This document shows, one piece after another, positions 1-7,985 of a stretch of DNA of 64,000 nucleotides. Source of the stretch: Clostridiales bacterium. GTDB taxonomy: Bacteria; Bacillota; Clostridia; Oscillospirales; Oscillospiraceae. The notes under the pieces were generated by a model, which saw only the letters and a program-made list of their open reading frames with translations, made no database searches and was not told the origin of the DNA. Location of the stretch: positions 1 through 64,000 of the forward strand of contig JAJUJI010000006.1 of NCBI GenBank assembly GCA_029265405.1, written 5' to 3'. The translations under genes were made by a program, and so were the position numbers. Every line of letters starts with the position of its first letter. Within the stretch, counting starts at the first letter, position 1.

Positions 1-1
1 G

Positions 2-307
2 AAGTCCCAGTCTCGTCTCAGGTGGATAAAAAAATGCGATCTGCTGATCATCGACGAGCTAGGCTACCTTCCGGTCAGCCGCGGAGAGGCCAATTTTTTC
101 TTCTCATTGATTTCCGAGCTTTATGAGTCGGCCTCAATTGTCATCACCTCAAACAAGGGCTTTGACGGCTGGGCTGAGCTTCTGGGAGACGCCGTCCTTG
201 CCACCGCTCTGCTGGACAGGCTCACTTACCGCTGCCAGATTCTCTGCTTTACAGACGAAAGCTACAGACTTGCGCATAGAAAACAAATCTTCAGCAATTC
301 ACTTTAG
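2..307 (+). CDS. istB: IstB-like ATPase of an IS21-family element, C-terminal part
   Basis: The reading frame is open from the left edge, so the N-terminus and Walker A lie outside the window. The visible 101 residues contain a Walker B-like LLIIDELGYLPV near the start and the family motif TSNKGFDGW, then DRLTYRC and an ESYRLAHRK tail. All are typical of IstB, the ATP-binding helper that works with the IstA transposase in IS21 transposition. The gene ends with TAG and is followed at once by terminal repeats of the element, so the right-hand end of the IS is here. Whether the element is intact cannot be judged. The internal TTG at 107 is not taken as the start because the conserved Walker B region is upstream of it. 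Confidence 0.85.
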   Translation, partial: KSQSRLRWIKKCDLLIIDELGYLPVSRGEANFFFSLISELYESASIVITSNKGFDGWAELLGDAVLATALLDRLTYRCQILCFTDESYRLAHRKQIFSNSL

Positions 308-308
308 T

Positions 309-357
309 GGTTGATTCCTATTTGCCATAACCGGTTGATTTCTGCTTGACGGTAACA
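309..357. repeat. Terminal direct repeats at the right end of the IS21-like element
   Basis: Two imperfect copies of a GGTTGATTnCTnnTTGnC unit lie at about 309-326 and 333-350, directly after the istB stop. The tract then ends in GGTAACA. Multiple short repeats near the tips are characteristic of IS21-family ends, where the transposase binds. The outer boundary near 357 is inferred from this pattern. The target duplication cannot be checked because the left end is outside the window. Confidence 0.6.
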
Positions 358-361
358 ATGA

Positions 362-396
362 AGTTGTTTACGTGGGTTCGAATCCCTCCAGCATTT
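362..396 (+). other. Possible tRNA 3' remnant beside the IS end
   Basis: A GTGGGTTCGAATCCC segment at 372-386 looks like the T-arm of a tRNA (loop TTCGAAT), and about ten bases that could be an acceptor strand follow. One pair of the five-pair stem is mismatched, no CCA is encoded, and the 5' part of a tRNA is absent because the IS end abuts it. The element may have landed in or near a tRNA gene, but a chance T-loop match is also possible. Confidence 0.25.
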
Positions 397-444
397 CAAG
401 AAGGCCCAATGTCATCTATGAAACTGAGGGACAAAAAAACGAGG

Positions 445-496
445 GTAAAAAACCCCCAAAAAGGCGGATGCCATGCGGCTTTGACCGCATGGCATC
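445..496 (-). terminator. Intrinsic terminator of the tRNA-Leu gene
   Basis: A perfect 12-bp inverted repeat (467-478 with 485-496, six-base loop) lies just downstream of the tRNA. On the minus strand it is followed by T-rich runs (TTTTT, then TTTTTT). It ends the tRNA transcript. Confidence 0.75.
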
Positions 497-514
497 TATA
501 TTCACCTAAATTGA

Positions 515-601
515 TGGTGCCGGTGGCGGGGGTCGAACCCGCACCCTGTCGCCAGGACTGGATTTTGAGTCCAGCACGTCTGCCAATTCCATCACACCGG
601 C
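515..601 (-). tRNA. tRNA-Leu (anticodon CAA)
   Basis: On the minus strand this 87-nt gene starts GCCGGTG and ends CACCGGC followed by A and an encoded CCA, giving a perfect seven-pair acceptor stem. The anticodon arm is CTGGA-CTCAAAA-TCCAG, so the anticodon is CAA, which reads UUG. A long variable arm and a GGTTCGACCCC T-arm fit a class II leucine tRNA. It has its own promoter just upstream and a terminator just downstream, so it is a single-gene unit. Confidence 0.95.
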
Positions 602-617
602 AAATTGCGCATTTCAT

Positions 618-646
618 ATGATACAATAGGCCGCGCTTTTTTTCAA
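618..646 (-). promoter_or_regulatory. Sigma-A-type promoter of tRNA-Leu
   Basis: On the minus strand TTGAAA (646-641) and TATCAT (623-618) are separated by 17 bases. The -10 box ends 17 bases before the tRNA 5' end, a normal distance for a tRNA promoter. Confidence 0.65.
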
Positions 647-750
647 GTATAAAGCTTTGAAATGTTTTGAAAAAAGCTACCCAGAAATAAAAATATGTGA
701 TAAAATATCATATTATGTATGGTATCATTTCAATCGGGAGGGGCGACGCT

Positions 751-2103
751 ATGCCGGGATGCGCAAAAAACAAGCCCTTGGCCGCTATTCTAGCCGCGGC
801 GGCCCTGCTGTTGTTTTCAAGCCTCTTCACGGGCTGTATGAGCAGAAATACCGCGGAGCTGCTGTGCCTGCCCCAGCTGCCCGAGGAGTATGTGGAGCTT
901 CAGAACGCGATAAACGAGGTCCTCAAAACCGGAGCCGTCTACTCCGCGCCGGCGTCGGGCTCACATAGGCAATCGTTGCAGCTTTGCGACTTGAACGGGG
1001 ACGGAACCGACGAGGCCCTGGCTTTTTTCAACATTCAGGGAGAAAGGCCCCTGAAAATATATGTCTATACTAAAAGCGGGGACAGCTATAATAAGGCCGC
1101 CGTCATCGAAGGTGACGGGACGGATATTGAGAGCGTAAGCTATGTCGATATGGACGGCGACGGGTGGATGGAGATCATAGTCGGGTGGCAAATGGGCTCG
1201 GACTTGCAGATGCTCAGCGTTTATTCGCTTAAAGGCTTCGTCGCCTCTTCGATAGCCACTACCGATTATACCGAGTATACCACCGCGAACCTTGACGGCG
1301 ACGATAAAACCGAGCTTTTTGTCGTCAGGCATGACGGCGAGGCGAAGGCGGGCGTGGTGGAGCTCTACTATATAAACGCCGACGGGGAAACCGAAAGCTC
1401 GCAGGCGCCGCTTTCAAACGGCATGGAGAAGATTTCAAAGCTTGTGACCGGAAAGCTCAGGGACGGGAGCAGCTCGCTGTTTGTAGAGGGCAGCTATGAG
1501 GAAAACGGGCTGGTTACGGATATTTTTGCGGCTCAAAACGGGGAGCTGAGGAACGCCACGCTTTCAAGCAGGACCGGATTGAGCGAAAGCACTGTAAGGC
1601 AGTATACGGTGTATTGCAGAGACGTGGACAACGACGGTATAATGGAAGTGCCCGTACCGCGCGTTCTGAACTCAAAAAGCGATACCGTGTACCGGGTTTT
1701 GGATTGGTACAGCTTCAACAAATGGGGGAGCAGAAGCCGCAAGCTGACGACATATCACAACTATTCCGACGGCTGGTATCTTGTCCTGCCCGACGCATGG
1801 GACGACATCATAACGATACGCAGGGAGGATACCGATGCCGGAGAAAGAGCGGTGGTGTTCTCCGTATGGAACGGCGCTGACAGGCCGGCGACAGACTTCC
1901 TTGTTATATATTCCATAAGGGGCGAAAACAGGGAAGGCATGGCATCCAAGGACGGACGGGTAGTCCTATACAAGAGCAACGAGGTCATCTACGCGGCCAA
2001 GATCCTGCTTTCGCGGGAGGAATGGAGCCTGGCGCCGGATATATCCTATATTAAAGAGCATTTTTCGTTGATTTATTCCGAATGGATTACTGGTTTGACA
2101 TGA
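751..2103 (+). CDS. Lipoprotein with FG-GAP/VCBS-like Asp-rich repeats
   Basis: The 450-residue protein begins with a lipoprotein signal peptide ending in the lipobox LFTGC, so it should be anchored to the outer face of the membrane. The rest holds repeated Ca-binding-like loops: DLNGDGTDEA, DMDGDGWMEI, NLDGDDKTEL and DVDNDGIMEV, as in FG-GAP/VCBS beta-propeller proteins. The ATG at 751 is chosen because GGGAGGGG lies 8 bases upstream; an in-frame ATG at 697 would add residues in front of the signal peptide. It sits 19 bp before a response-regulator gene and is probably cotranscribed with the two-component pair. It may therefore be a sensory partner or target of that pair, but this is inference. 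The ligand is unknown. Confidence 0.85.
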   Translation: MPGCAKNKPLAAILAAAALLLFSSLFTGCMSRNTAELLCLPQLPEEYVELQNAINEVLKTGAVYSAPASGSHRQSLQLCDLNGDGTDEALAFFNIQGERPLKIYVYTKSGDSYNKAAVIEGDGTDIESVSYVDMDGDGWMEIIVGWQMGSDLQMLSVYSLKGFVASSIATTDYTEYTTANLDGDDKTELFVVRHDGEAKAGVVELYYINADGETESSQAPLSNGMEKISKLVTGKLRDGSSSLFVEGSYEENGLVTDIFAAQNGELRNATLSSRTGLSESTVRQYTVYCRDVDNDGIMEVPVPRVLNSKSDTVYRVLDWYSFNKWGSRSRKLTTYHNYSDGWYLVLPDAWDDIITIRREDTDAGERAVVFSVWNGADRPATDFLVIYSIRGENREGMASKDGRVVLYKSNEVIYAAKILLSREEWSLAPDISYIKEHFSLIYSEWITGLT

Positions 2104-2122
2104 AGGGCGGGAGGCGGAGGCC

Positions 2123-2809
2123 GTGAAAAAAGTATTGGTGCTTGAAGACGAGTCCAGCATAAGGAGTTTTGTCGTCATAAATTTAAAGCGCTCCGGATAT
2201 GAGCCCATAGAGGCGGAAACCGGGGAGCAGGCGCTGGAGCAGATAAAAAAGCATCCCGACATCAAGGTGGCGCTGCTGGATATTATGCTTCCGGACATAG
2301 ACGGTTTTGAGGTCTGCCGGAGGATAAGGGCCAACAATTCAAAAATGGGAATTATCATGCTCACGGCCAGAACTCAGGAAATGGACAAGGTGACCGGCCT
2401 TATGACCGGGGCCGACGACTATGTAACAAAGCCCTTCTCGCCTACGGAGCTTACGGCGCGCATCGACGCCCTGTACAGGCGCATAGGCGGCGAAGAGGAG
2501 GAGGATACGGGCGAAATAGTGCGCGGCATTTTCAGGCTCAACACACGCAACCGCACGCTTGAGAAAAACGGCAGGAGGATTAAGCTGACCCAGGTCGAAT
2601 ATTCGATAATCAAGCTGTTTATGGACAGCCCCGGCAAGGCGCTGTCCAGAGAGGAGATCCTGGCCGCGGTTTGGGGCAAGGACTATATGGGAGAAGTGAA
2701 GATTGTGGACGTGAATATCAGGCGTCTGAGGATTAAAATCGAGGACGATCCCACCAACCCGGCATATATCACTACCGTCTGGGGCTACGGCTACAAATGG
2801 GGCTTCTGA
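2123..2809 (+). CDS. OmpR/PhoB-family response regulator
   Basis: The 228-residue protein has an N-terminal receiver domain with acidic residues in VLEDE, the phospho-acceptor Asp53 in LLDIMLPD, Thr81 in MLTAR and Lys103 in VTKPF. The C-terminal winged helix (about 130-228) ends in TTVWGYGYKW, as in PhoB-type DNA-binding domains. The start is GTG with a GGGAGGCGGAGG stretch upstream. It lies between the repeat lipoprotein and the sensor kinase, its likely phospho-donor, so the three form a probable operon. Target promoters cannot be told from sequence; an envelope-stress or PhoP-like role is possible. Confidence 0.95.
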   Translation: MKKVLVLEDESSIRSFVVINLKRSGYEPIEAETGEQALEQIKKHPDIKVALLDIMLPDIDGFEVCRRIRANNSKMGIIMLTARTQEMDKVTGLMTGADDYVTKPFSPTELTARIDALYRRIGGEEEEDTGEIVRGIFRLNTRNRTLEKNGRRIKLTQVEYSIIKLFMDSPGKALSREEILAAVWGKDYMGEVKIVDVNIRRLRIKIEDDPTNPAYITTVWGYGYKWGF

Positions 2810-2874
2810 TTTTGCGGCAGGCCGGCGGCAAGCCGCTTATTTCCTTTATTTGGTTTGGGGGTTTCTAATCGATC

Positions 2875-4305
2875 TTGAAGCTGCACGGAATGAAGCAAAA
2901 GTGGATGCTAAACAGCATGCTCATTGTCATATTAGTCGTTTTAATAGGCATAGGGGCGTTTTCGGCATCCATCAGCAGCTATTATTATAAAAGCATACAG
3001 GCCAGCCTTGAAACCAAGGCGAAAACGGCAACGGATTTTTTTGCCAACTACATTACAAAAACTTACGCCGAATATTATCAGAGCGCGTACAAATATACGG
3101 AGCTCTTCAATGAGCGCGACAGGCTTGAGCTTCAATTTATAAACGCCTCCGGCAGGATTGAAGTGTCCTCCTACGGGCTTGCGGCCGGCACCTCGCCCGG
3201 CACGCCCGATATAGCCAACGCGGTAAGGCTGAAGAAGGTTTCCTCCTGGATAGGGGAGAATCCTTCCACCGGAGAGCGCATCATAGCCGTATCCAGCCCA
3301 ATGGTTTATTCAAACGGTCAGGTGGTGGGAGTCATCCGCTATGTTTCCAGCCTCAGGCTGGTGGACAGGCAGGTTACCGTGAATGTGCTGATTGCCTCTG
3401 GGCTTGGCCTTCTCATTGTGCTGCTGACCTTTCTGATCAACCTGATTTTCATCCGCTCCATACTGGCGCCGGTGCGGGAGGTTACCGTAATGACACGGCA
3501 TATAGCCGACGGCGGCTACGGAGGCCAGATCGAAAACAAATACAGCGACGAGATAGGCGAAATGGTCGATTCCATAAACGAAATGTCCATGCAGATAAGC
3601 CGCTCGGAAAAAATGAAGGCCGAGTTCATATCCTCGGTTTCCCATGAGCTCAGGACCCCGCTTACCGCCATCACCGGCTGGGGCGAGACCCTCATGTACG
3701 ACGAGGGCTTGAGCGAGGATTCCCGCAGGGGGCTGGAAATAATACTTAAGGAAGCCAGAAGGCTTACGAACATGGTCGAAGAGCTGCTGGACTTTACGCG
3801 CATCGAGGACGGGCGCTTCACGGTGAATATAGAAAAGATGGATGTGGAGGCCGAGCTGGAGGAAGCCATTCTCGCCTACGGCGAGCTGCTCAAGCAGGAC
3901 GGAATAGAGCTCGAGTACGTTCGGCCTACGGATAAGATACCCATAATCCCGGGCGACCCGGAAAGGCTCAAGCAGGTGTTCCTGAATATACTCGACAATG
4001 CGGCAAAGCACGGAGGCTCAGGCAAGCGCATAGTGGTGTCGATAGGAACGGTAAAAAACTTCAACGATACCGGCAAGGATTATGTAAGGATAAGGATACG
4101 CGACTTTGGGCCAGGCATTCCTCCGGACGAGCTGCCCCATGTCAAGTACAAGTTTTACAAGGGCAGCTCCAAGGCCAGAGGCAGCGGCATAGGCCTTGCC
4201 GTATGCGACGAGATAGTAAGGCTGCATGGCGGAACGCTGAATATTGACAACGCCGCCGACGCCGGAGTCGTGGTCACAATCATGCTGCCGGCAGGCGGGG
4301 CATGA
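2875..4305 (+). CDS. Membrane sensor histidine kinase
   Basis: The 476-residue protein has a TM segment at about 12-33, an extracytoplasmic domain of about 130 residues, a second TM at about 169-193 and a HAMP region. The HisKA box SVSHELRTPLTA carries phospho-His257, and a HATPase domain has NILDNAAKHG (N375) and DFGPGIP. The architecture matches PhoR/ResE-type kinases. It follows its response regulator by 65 bp. TTG 2875 is taken as the start, with a GGGGG run about 13 bases upstream; an ATG at 2890 would remove only five residues and is nearly as likely. Confidence 0.93.
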   Translation: MKLHGMKQKWMLNSMLIVILVVLIGIGAFSASISSYYYKSIQASLETKAKTATDFFANYITKTYAEYYQSAYKYTELFNERDRLELQFINASGRIEVSSYGLAAGTSPGTPDIANAVRLKKVSSWIGENPSTGERIIAVSSPMVYSNGQVVGVIRYVSSLRLVDRQVTVNVLIASGLGLLIVLLTFLINLIFIRSILAPVREVTVMTRHIADGGYGGQIENKYSDEIGEMVDSINEMSMQISRSEKMKAEFISSVSHELRTPLTAITGWGETLMYDEGLSEDSRRGLEIILKEARRLTNMVEELLDFTRIEDGRFTVNIEKMDVEAELEEAILAYGELLKQDGIELEYVRPTDKIPIIPGDPERLKQVFLNILDNAAKHGGSGKRIVVSIGTVKNFNDTGKDYVRIRIRDFGPGIPPDELPHVKYKFYKGSSKARGSGIGLAVCDEIVRLHGGTLNIDNAADAGVVVTIMLPAGGA

Positions 4306-4382
4306 CGGGCCGCCGCGCAAAGGATGCGGCTCAGTTGCCGCAAGCCTCGCACGGCCGCAGCGGCCCGCAGAAAGGGATATGA

Positions 4383-5339
4383 ATGCAAACTAAAGGAAAA
4401 GCTCGAAACGGGTCCTGCTTTCGCACCACCATCGGCGGGCAGGCGCTGATTGAAGGCATATTGATGCGGGGGCCCTATAAGCAGGCGATAGTCGTGCGCG
4501 GGAGCGACGGACTTATTGTCAAGGAAGAGGAGATAAGGCCACTCAAGGAGAAGCGCCCCATTCTAGGCTGGCCGCTGATAAGGGGCGTGGCAGCCTTTAT
4601 CGTTTCGCTGTCGGCGGGCTTTAAAGCCCTCATGTACTCCGCAGAGCACGCCCCGGAGGAGTACCAGGGCGAGGAGAGCAAGCTTGACAGGTGGATAGAA
4701 AAGCATTTTGACGATAAAAAGGCTGAAAAGCTTATAATCGGGGTTGCAATGGCCATCGGCATAGCCCTGGCCGTGGGCCTTTTCATGCTTGCCCCCACGC
4801 TGCTTACCGGGCTTTTGGGAAAAGGGCTTCAATCGCGTTTTTTGAAAAATGTTCTGGAAGGCCTGATAAGGATAGCCATATTTGTGGCTTATATATGGCT
4901 GGTGTCGCGGACTAAGGACATACGCAGAGTGTTCCAGTATCACGGCGCCGAGCACAAGTCCATCCACTGCTATGAAAAGGGCCTTGAGCTGACGGTGGAG
5001 AACGTCCGCCTTCAGCCGAGGGAGCATCCGCGCTGCGGGACGAGCTTCCTCTTTGTCGTCATGATAGTCAGCCTGTTCGTGCTGATGGTGGTAAGCTGGT
5101 CAAACCCATTTTTAAGGATACTAATCAAGCTTTGTCTGATACCTGTGATAGTGGGTATAAGCTACGAAATAAACCGCTGGGCGGGCGGGCATGACAACAG
5201 GCTGTCCGCTATCCTTACGGCGCCGGGCAAGGCCATGCAGAAGCTGACGGTCTATGAGCCGGACGACGGCATGATAGAGGTGGCCATAGAGGCGCTCAAG
5301 CGCGTCATACCCGAGGAAAAGGGCGCGGACAAGTGGTGA
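4383..5339 (+). CDS. yqhQ: DUF1385 family membrane protein (YqhQ-like)
   Basis: The 318-residue protein begins with the family signature TIGGQALIEGILMRGP, and several hydrophobic segments lie near 118-142, 155-175 and 220-255. A His-rich YHGAEHKSIHCYE (about 184-196) and REHPRCGTSF look like metal-ligand or active-site positions. DUF1385 proteins are widespread in Firmicutes, often next to prmC, as here (6 bp gap), but their biochemical role is not established. AAAGGG lies 6 bases before the ATG. It opens the yqhQ-prmC-recA-recX-rimO operon. Confidence 0.9.
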   Translation: MQTKGKARNGSCFRTTIGGQALIEGILMRGPYKQAIVVRGSDGLIVKEEEIRPLKEKRPILGWPLIRGVAAFIVSLSAGFKALMYSAEHAPEEYQGEESKLDRWIEKHFDDKKAEKLIIGVAMAIGIALAVGLFMLAPTLLTGLLGKGLQSRFLKNVLEGLIRIAIFVAYIWLVSRTKDIRRVFQYHGAEHKSIHCYEKGLELTVENVRLQPREHPRCGTSFLFVVMIVSLFVLMVVSWSNPFLRILIKLCLIPVIVGISYEINRWAGGHDNRLSAILTAPGKAMQKLTVYEPDDGMIEVAIEALKRVIPEEKGADKW

Positions 5340-5345
5340 GCCGCA

Positions 5346-6212
5346 TTGAAAACATATAACGACATTTACATTGAGGCCGTTAAAGCGCTCAAGAGAGCGG
5401 GCGTCGGCCAATACGCGCTTGAGGCGCGCATCCTGCTGGCCTTCGCCGCCGGCAAGAGCCAGGAGGAATTTTTGAGGGATATCCGGCTGTATCCCGCCGG
5501 CGACTACGAGGAGAGAGTCCTCAGCCTGCTCGGACGCAGGCTGAAGGGCGAGCCCGTGGCGTATATCACCGGCGAATGGTTTTTTTACGGCCTTCCCATG
5601 CTGGTTGGCCCCAACGTGCTCATACCGCGCGCCGATACCGAAACCGTCGCGGAAACGGCAATAAAATATCTAAAGGGGCGCGCCGGAAATGGAGCCCGGG
5701 TTCTCGACCTCTGCTGCGGCAGCGGCTGCATAGGCCTCGCGATAGCGGCAAACGTCCCCGAGGCCAGGCTTATACTTGCCGATAAGGAGGAGCGGGCCCT
5801 GGCTGCGGCAAGGAGGAACGCGGGAATAAACGCGCTCAGCCGCCGTGTGAGCTGCGTTTTGGGCGACGCTCTTGAAAGGCCTCCCAAAGCGCTTGGCAGG
5901 TTCGACATGATAGCTTGCAATCCTCCCTATATACCGACGGGCGAGATAGAGGGGTTGGACGGCTCTGTCAGGGACTACGAGCCCCGCGAGGCGCTCGACG
6001 GCGGCGCGGACGGCCTCGACTTTTACAGGAGCGTGTGCTCCCTATGGAAGGAGGCTCTCAGCGAAGGCGGATATATGGTTTTCGAGTGCGGCTTTGGGCA
6101 AAGCGGCGAAGTCGCGCGGATAGGCGCCGCCGCGGGGCTTTCGCATTTGGAGACGGTGAAGGACACTAACGGAATCGACAGGGCCGTCGTTTTCCGCAAG
6201 ACCGCTGAATAA
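5346..6212 (+). CDS. prmC: Peptide chain release factor N5-glutamine methyltransferase
   Basis: PrmC methylates the Gln of the GGQ motif in release factors RF1 and RF2 using SAM, which speeds translation termination. The 288-residue length is normal. The N-terminal helical domain is followed by the SAM motif VLDLCCGSGCIG and the catalytic NPPY in ACNPPYIP, where the target Gln amide binds. The TTG start lies only 6 bp after yqhQ, with GGTGAG over the previous stop as a possible ribosome-binding site. prfA, the usual neighbour, is not here. Confidence 0.95.
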   Translation: MKTYNDIYIEAVKALKRAGVGQYALEARILLAFAAGKSQEEFLRDIRLYPAGDYEERVLSLLGRRLKGEPVAYITGEWFFYGLPMLVGPNVLIPRADTETVAETAIKYLKGRAGNGARVLDLCCGSGCIGLAIAANVPEARLILADKEERALAAARRNAGINALSRRVSCVLGDALERPPKALGRFDMIACNPPYIPTGEIEGLDGSVRDYEPREALDGGADGLDFYRSVCSLWKEALSEGGYMVFECGFGQSGEVARIGAAAGLSHLETVKDTNGIDRAVVFRKTAE

Positions 6213-6230
6213 AGATTTACGGAGGTTTTT

Positions 6231-7346
6231 ATGGCTGACAAGAAAAAACCGATAGAAGCTGCCGCTCCCGCAACGGACAAGAAAAAAGCGCTTGAAACGG
6301 CCATGGCCCAGATAGAAAAGGCCTACGGCAAGGGCTCCATCATGCGCCTGGGTGAGAATGCCAATATGAATGTGGAGGCCATCTCAACAGGCTCGCTTAC
6401 CCTTGATATCGCCCTTGGCATAGGGGGCGTTCCGAAGGGCAGAATAGTCGAGATATACGGGCCCGAATCCTCGGGCAAGACTACAATAGCGCTGCACATA
6501 CTGGCCTCGGCCCAAAAGGCGGGCGGGGAGGTGGCATTTGTGGACGCCGAGCACGCCCTGGACCCCAATTACGCGAGGGCTCTGGGCGTCAATATCGACA
6601 CGCTGCTAATATCCCAGCCGGACACGGGCGAGCAGGCCCTGGAAATCACCGAGGCGCTTGTGCGCTCGGGCGCCGTGGACGTCATAATAGTGGACTCGGT
6701 GGCGGCGCTGGTGCCCCGCGCCGAGATAGAGGCTGAAATGGGCGACTCGGTTGTGGGCATGCACGCAAGGCTGATGTCCCAGGCGCTGAGAAAGCTTGCC
6801 GGCTCCATTTCCAAAACAAACTGCATTGTGGTCTTTATTAATCAGCTCCGTGAAAAAATCGGCGTGACCTACGGCAACCCCGAAACTACCACCGGCGGCA
6901 GGGCGCTTAAGTTCTACGCCAGCGTGCGCCTTGACGTGCGCAAGGGGGAGGCCATACAGGTCGGGGGAGACAAGATAGGGAACCATACCAAGGTCAAGGT
7001 TACCAAAAACAAGGTGGCCCCGCCCTTCAAGGAAGCCGAGTTCGATATAATATTCGGCGAGGGCATATCGCGCGTCAGCGAGATAATAGAGCTGGGCCTG
7101 GCGCTGGGACTGATCGAAAAGGGCGGCTCGTGGTTTACCATCAGGGACCAGCGCATGCAGGGCAAGGACAATGTGAAGGCATACCTGAAGGCCAATCCCG
7201 AGGTCGCCGCCGAGCTTGAGGCGGAGATAATGCGCAATTCCGGAAAGCTTTTCAGGGGCTCGGCAAAGGATGACGCGTTCCTGAAAGGCGAGCCGGCCGC
7301 AGCGGGCAGGGCGGTCGCCATCGAGGCTGACGACTTTGAGGAATAG
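6231..7346 (+). CDS. recA: Recombinase RecA
   Basis: RecA forms filaments on ssDNA, catalyses strand exchange and triggers the SOS response. The 371-residue protein has Walker A GPESSGKT at about 77-84, the family-typical [14 protein letters not shown], loop L2 around [21 protein letters not shown], and an acidic tail ending EADDFEE. A Lys/Ala-rich N-terminal extension precedes the core. ACGGAGG lies 6 bases before the ATG. It follows prmC by 18 bp and precedes recX by 9 bp, so it is probably read within the operon. I saw no clear LexA box directly upstream. Confidence 0.99.
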   Translation: MADKKKPIEAAAPATDKKKALETAMAQIEKAYGKGSIMRLGENANMNVEAISTGSLTLDIALGIGGVPKGRIVEIYGPESSGKTTIALHILASAQKAGGEVAFVDAEHALDPNYARALGVNIDTLLISQPDTGEQALEITEALVRSGAVDVIIVDSVAALVPRAEIEAEMGDSVVGMHARLMSQALRKLAGSISKTNCIVVFINQLREKIGVTYGNPETTTGGRALKFYASVRLDVRKGEAIQVGGDKIGNHTKVKVTKNKVAPPFKEAEFDIIFGEGISRVSEIIELGLALGLIEKGGSWFTIRDQRMQGKDNVKAYLKANPEVAAELEAEIMRNSGKLFRGSAKDDAFLKGEPAAAGRAVAIEADDFEE

Positions 7347-7355
7347 GGCGGTCGG

Positions 7356-7982
7356 ATGAGGCTCGTTAAAATCGAGGCCGTGCCCGGAAAAAGAAACAGC
7401 TTTTCGCTGCTGTTCCAGGATGAAACCAGCCTTATCTGCGGCCTGGGAGAGATAGCGGACTTCGGCCTCGCCGCAGGAATGGAGCTGGAGCCGGACGAAT
7501 ACGGCAGGCTGAGCCGGGCCTGCGCCTATTACAGGACTAGGGAAAGGGCCGCGGCGCTGCTGTCCATGCGGGCGATGTCGTCGGGCGAGCTGAGGCAAAG
7601 GCTTGTCGAGAAAGGCTCGAGCGCGGAGGATGCGGAAAGGGCGGCTTGCTGGCTTGAGGAGCTGGGGCTTTTAAACGACGCGGAGTATGCCGCTGCCGTG
7701 GCGCGGCACTACTCCGAAAAAGGCTACGGAAAGGGCAGGATCAGGGACGAGCTGTACAGGCGCAAGGTGCCAAGGAGCCTGTGGGACGAAGCGCTGGAGT
7801 CTGTTGAGGCCTGCGGGGACAAGCTGGACGCCCTGATTGCAAGGCGGCTGGGCGGAAGGCCCATGGATGAAAAAGAAAAGCGGAGAACGGCTGACGCGCT
7901 GCGCCGCAGGGGCTTTTCATGGGACGAGATCAAAAGAGCGATAGGACGCTATCAAAACGAGGATGATTATACGGAGGACTGA
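7356..7982 (+). CDS. recX: RecA regulator RecX
   Basis: RecX caps or modulates RecA filaments. The 208-residue protein has three-helix repeats typical of the family: AALLSMRAMSSGELRQRL, then GLLNDAEYAAAVARHY, then KGRIRDELYRRKVP. It also has an N-terminal segment of about 60 residues, as in Firmicute RecX. The position 9 bp behind recA supports the call. AGGGCGG lies before the ATG. Confidence 0.93.
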   Translation: MRLVKIEAVPGKRNSFSLLFQDETSLICGLGEIADFGLAAGMELEPDEYGRLSRACAYYRTRERAAALLSMRAMSSGELRQRLVEKGSSAEDAERAACWLEELGLLNDAEYAAAVARHYSEKGYGKGRIRDELYRRKVPRSLWDEALESVEACGDKLDALIARRLGGRPMDEKEKRRTADALRRRGFSWDEIKRAIGRYQNEDDYTED

Positions 7983-7985
7983 TTG

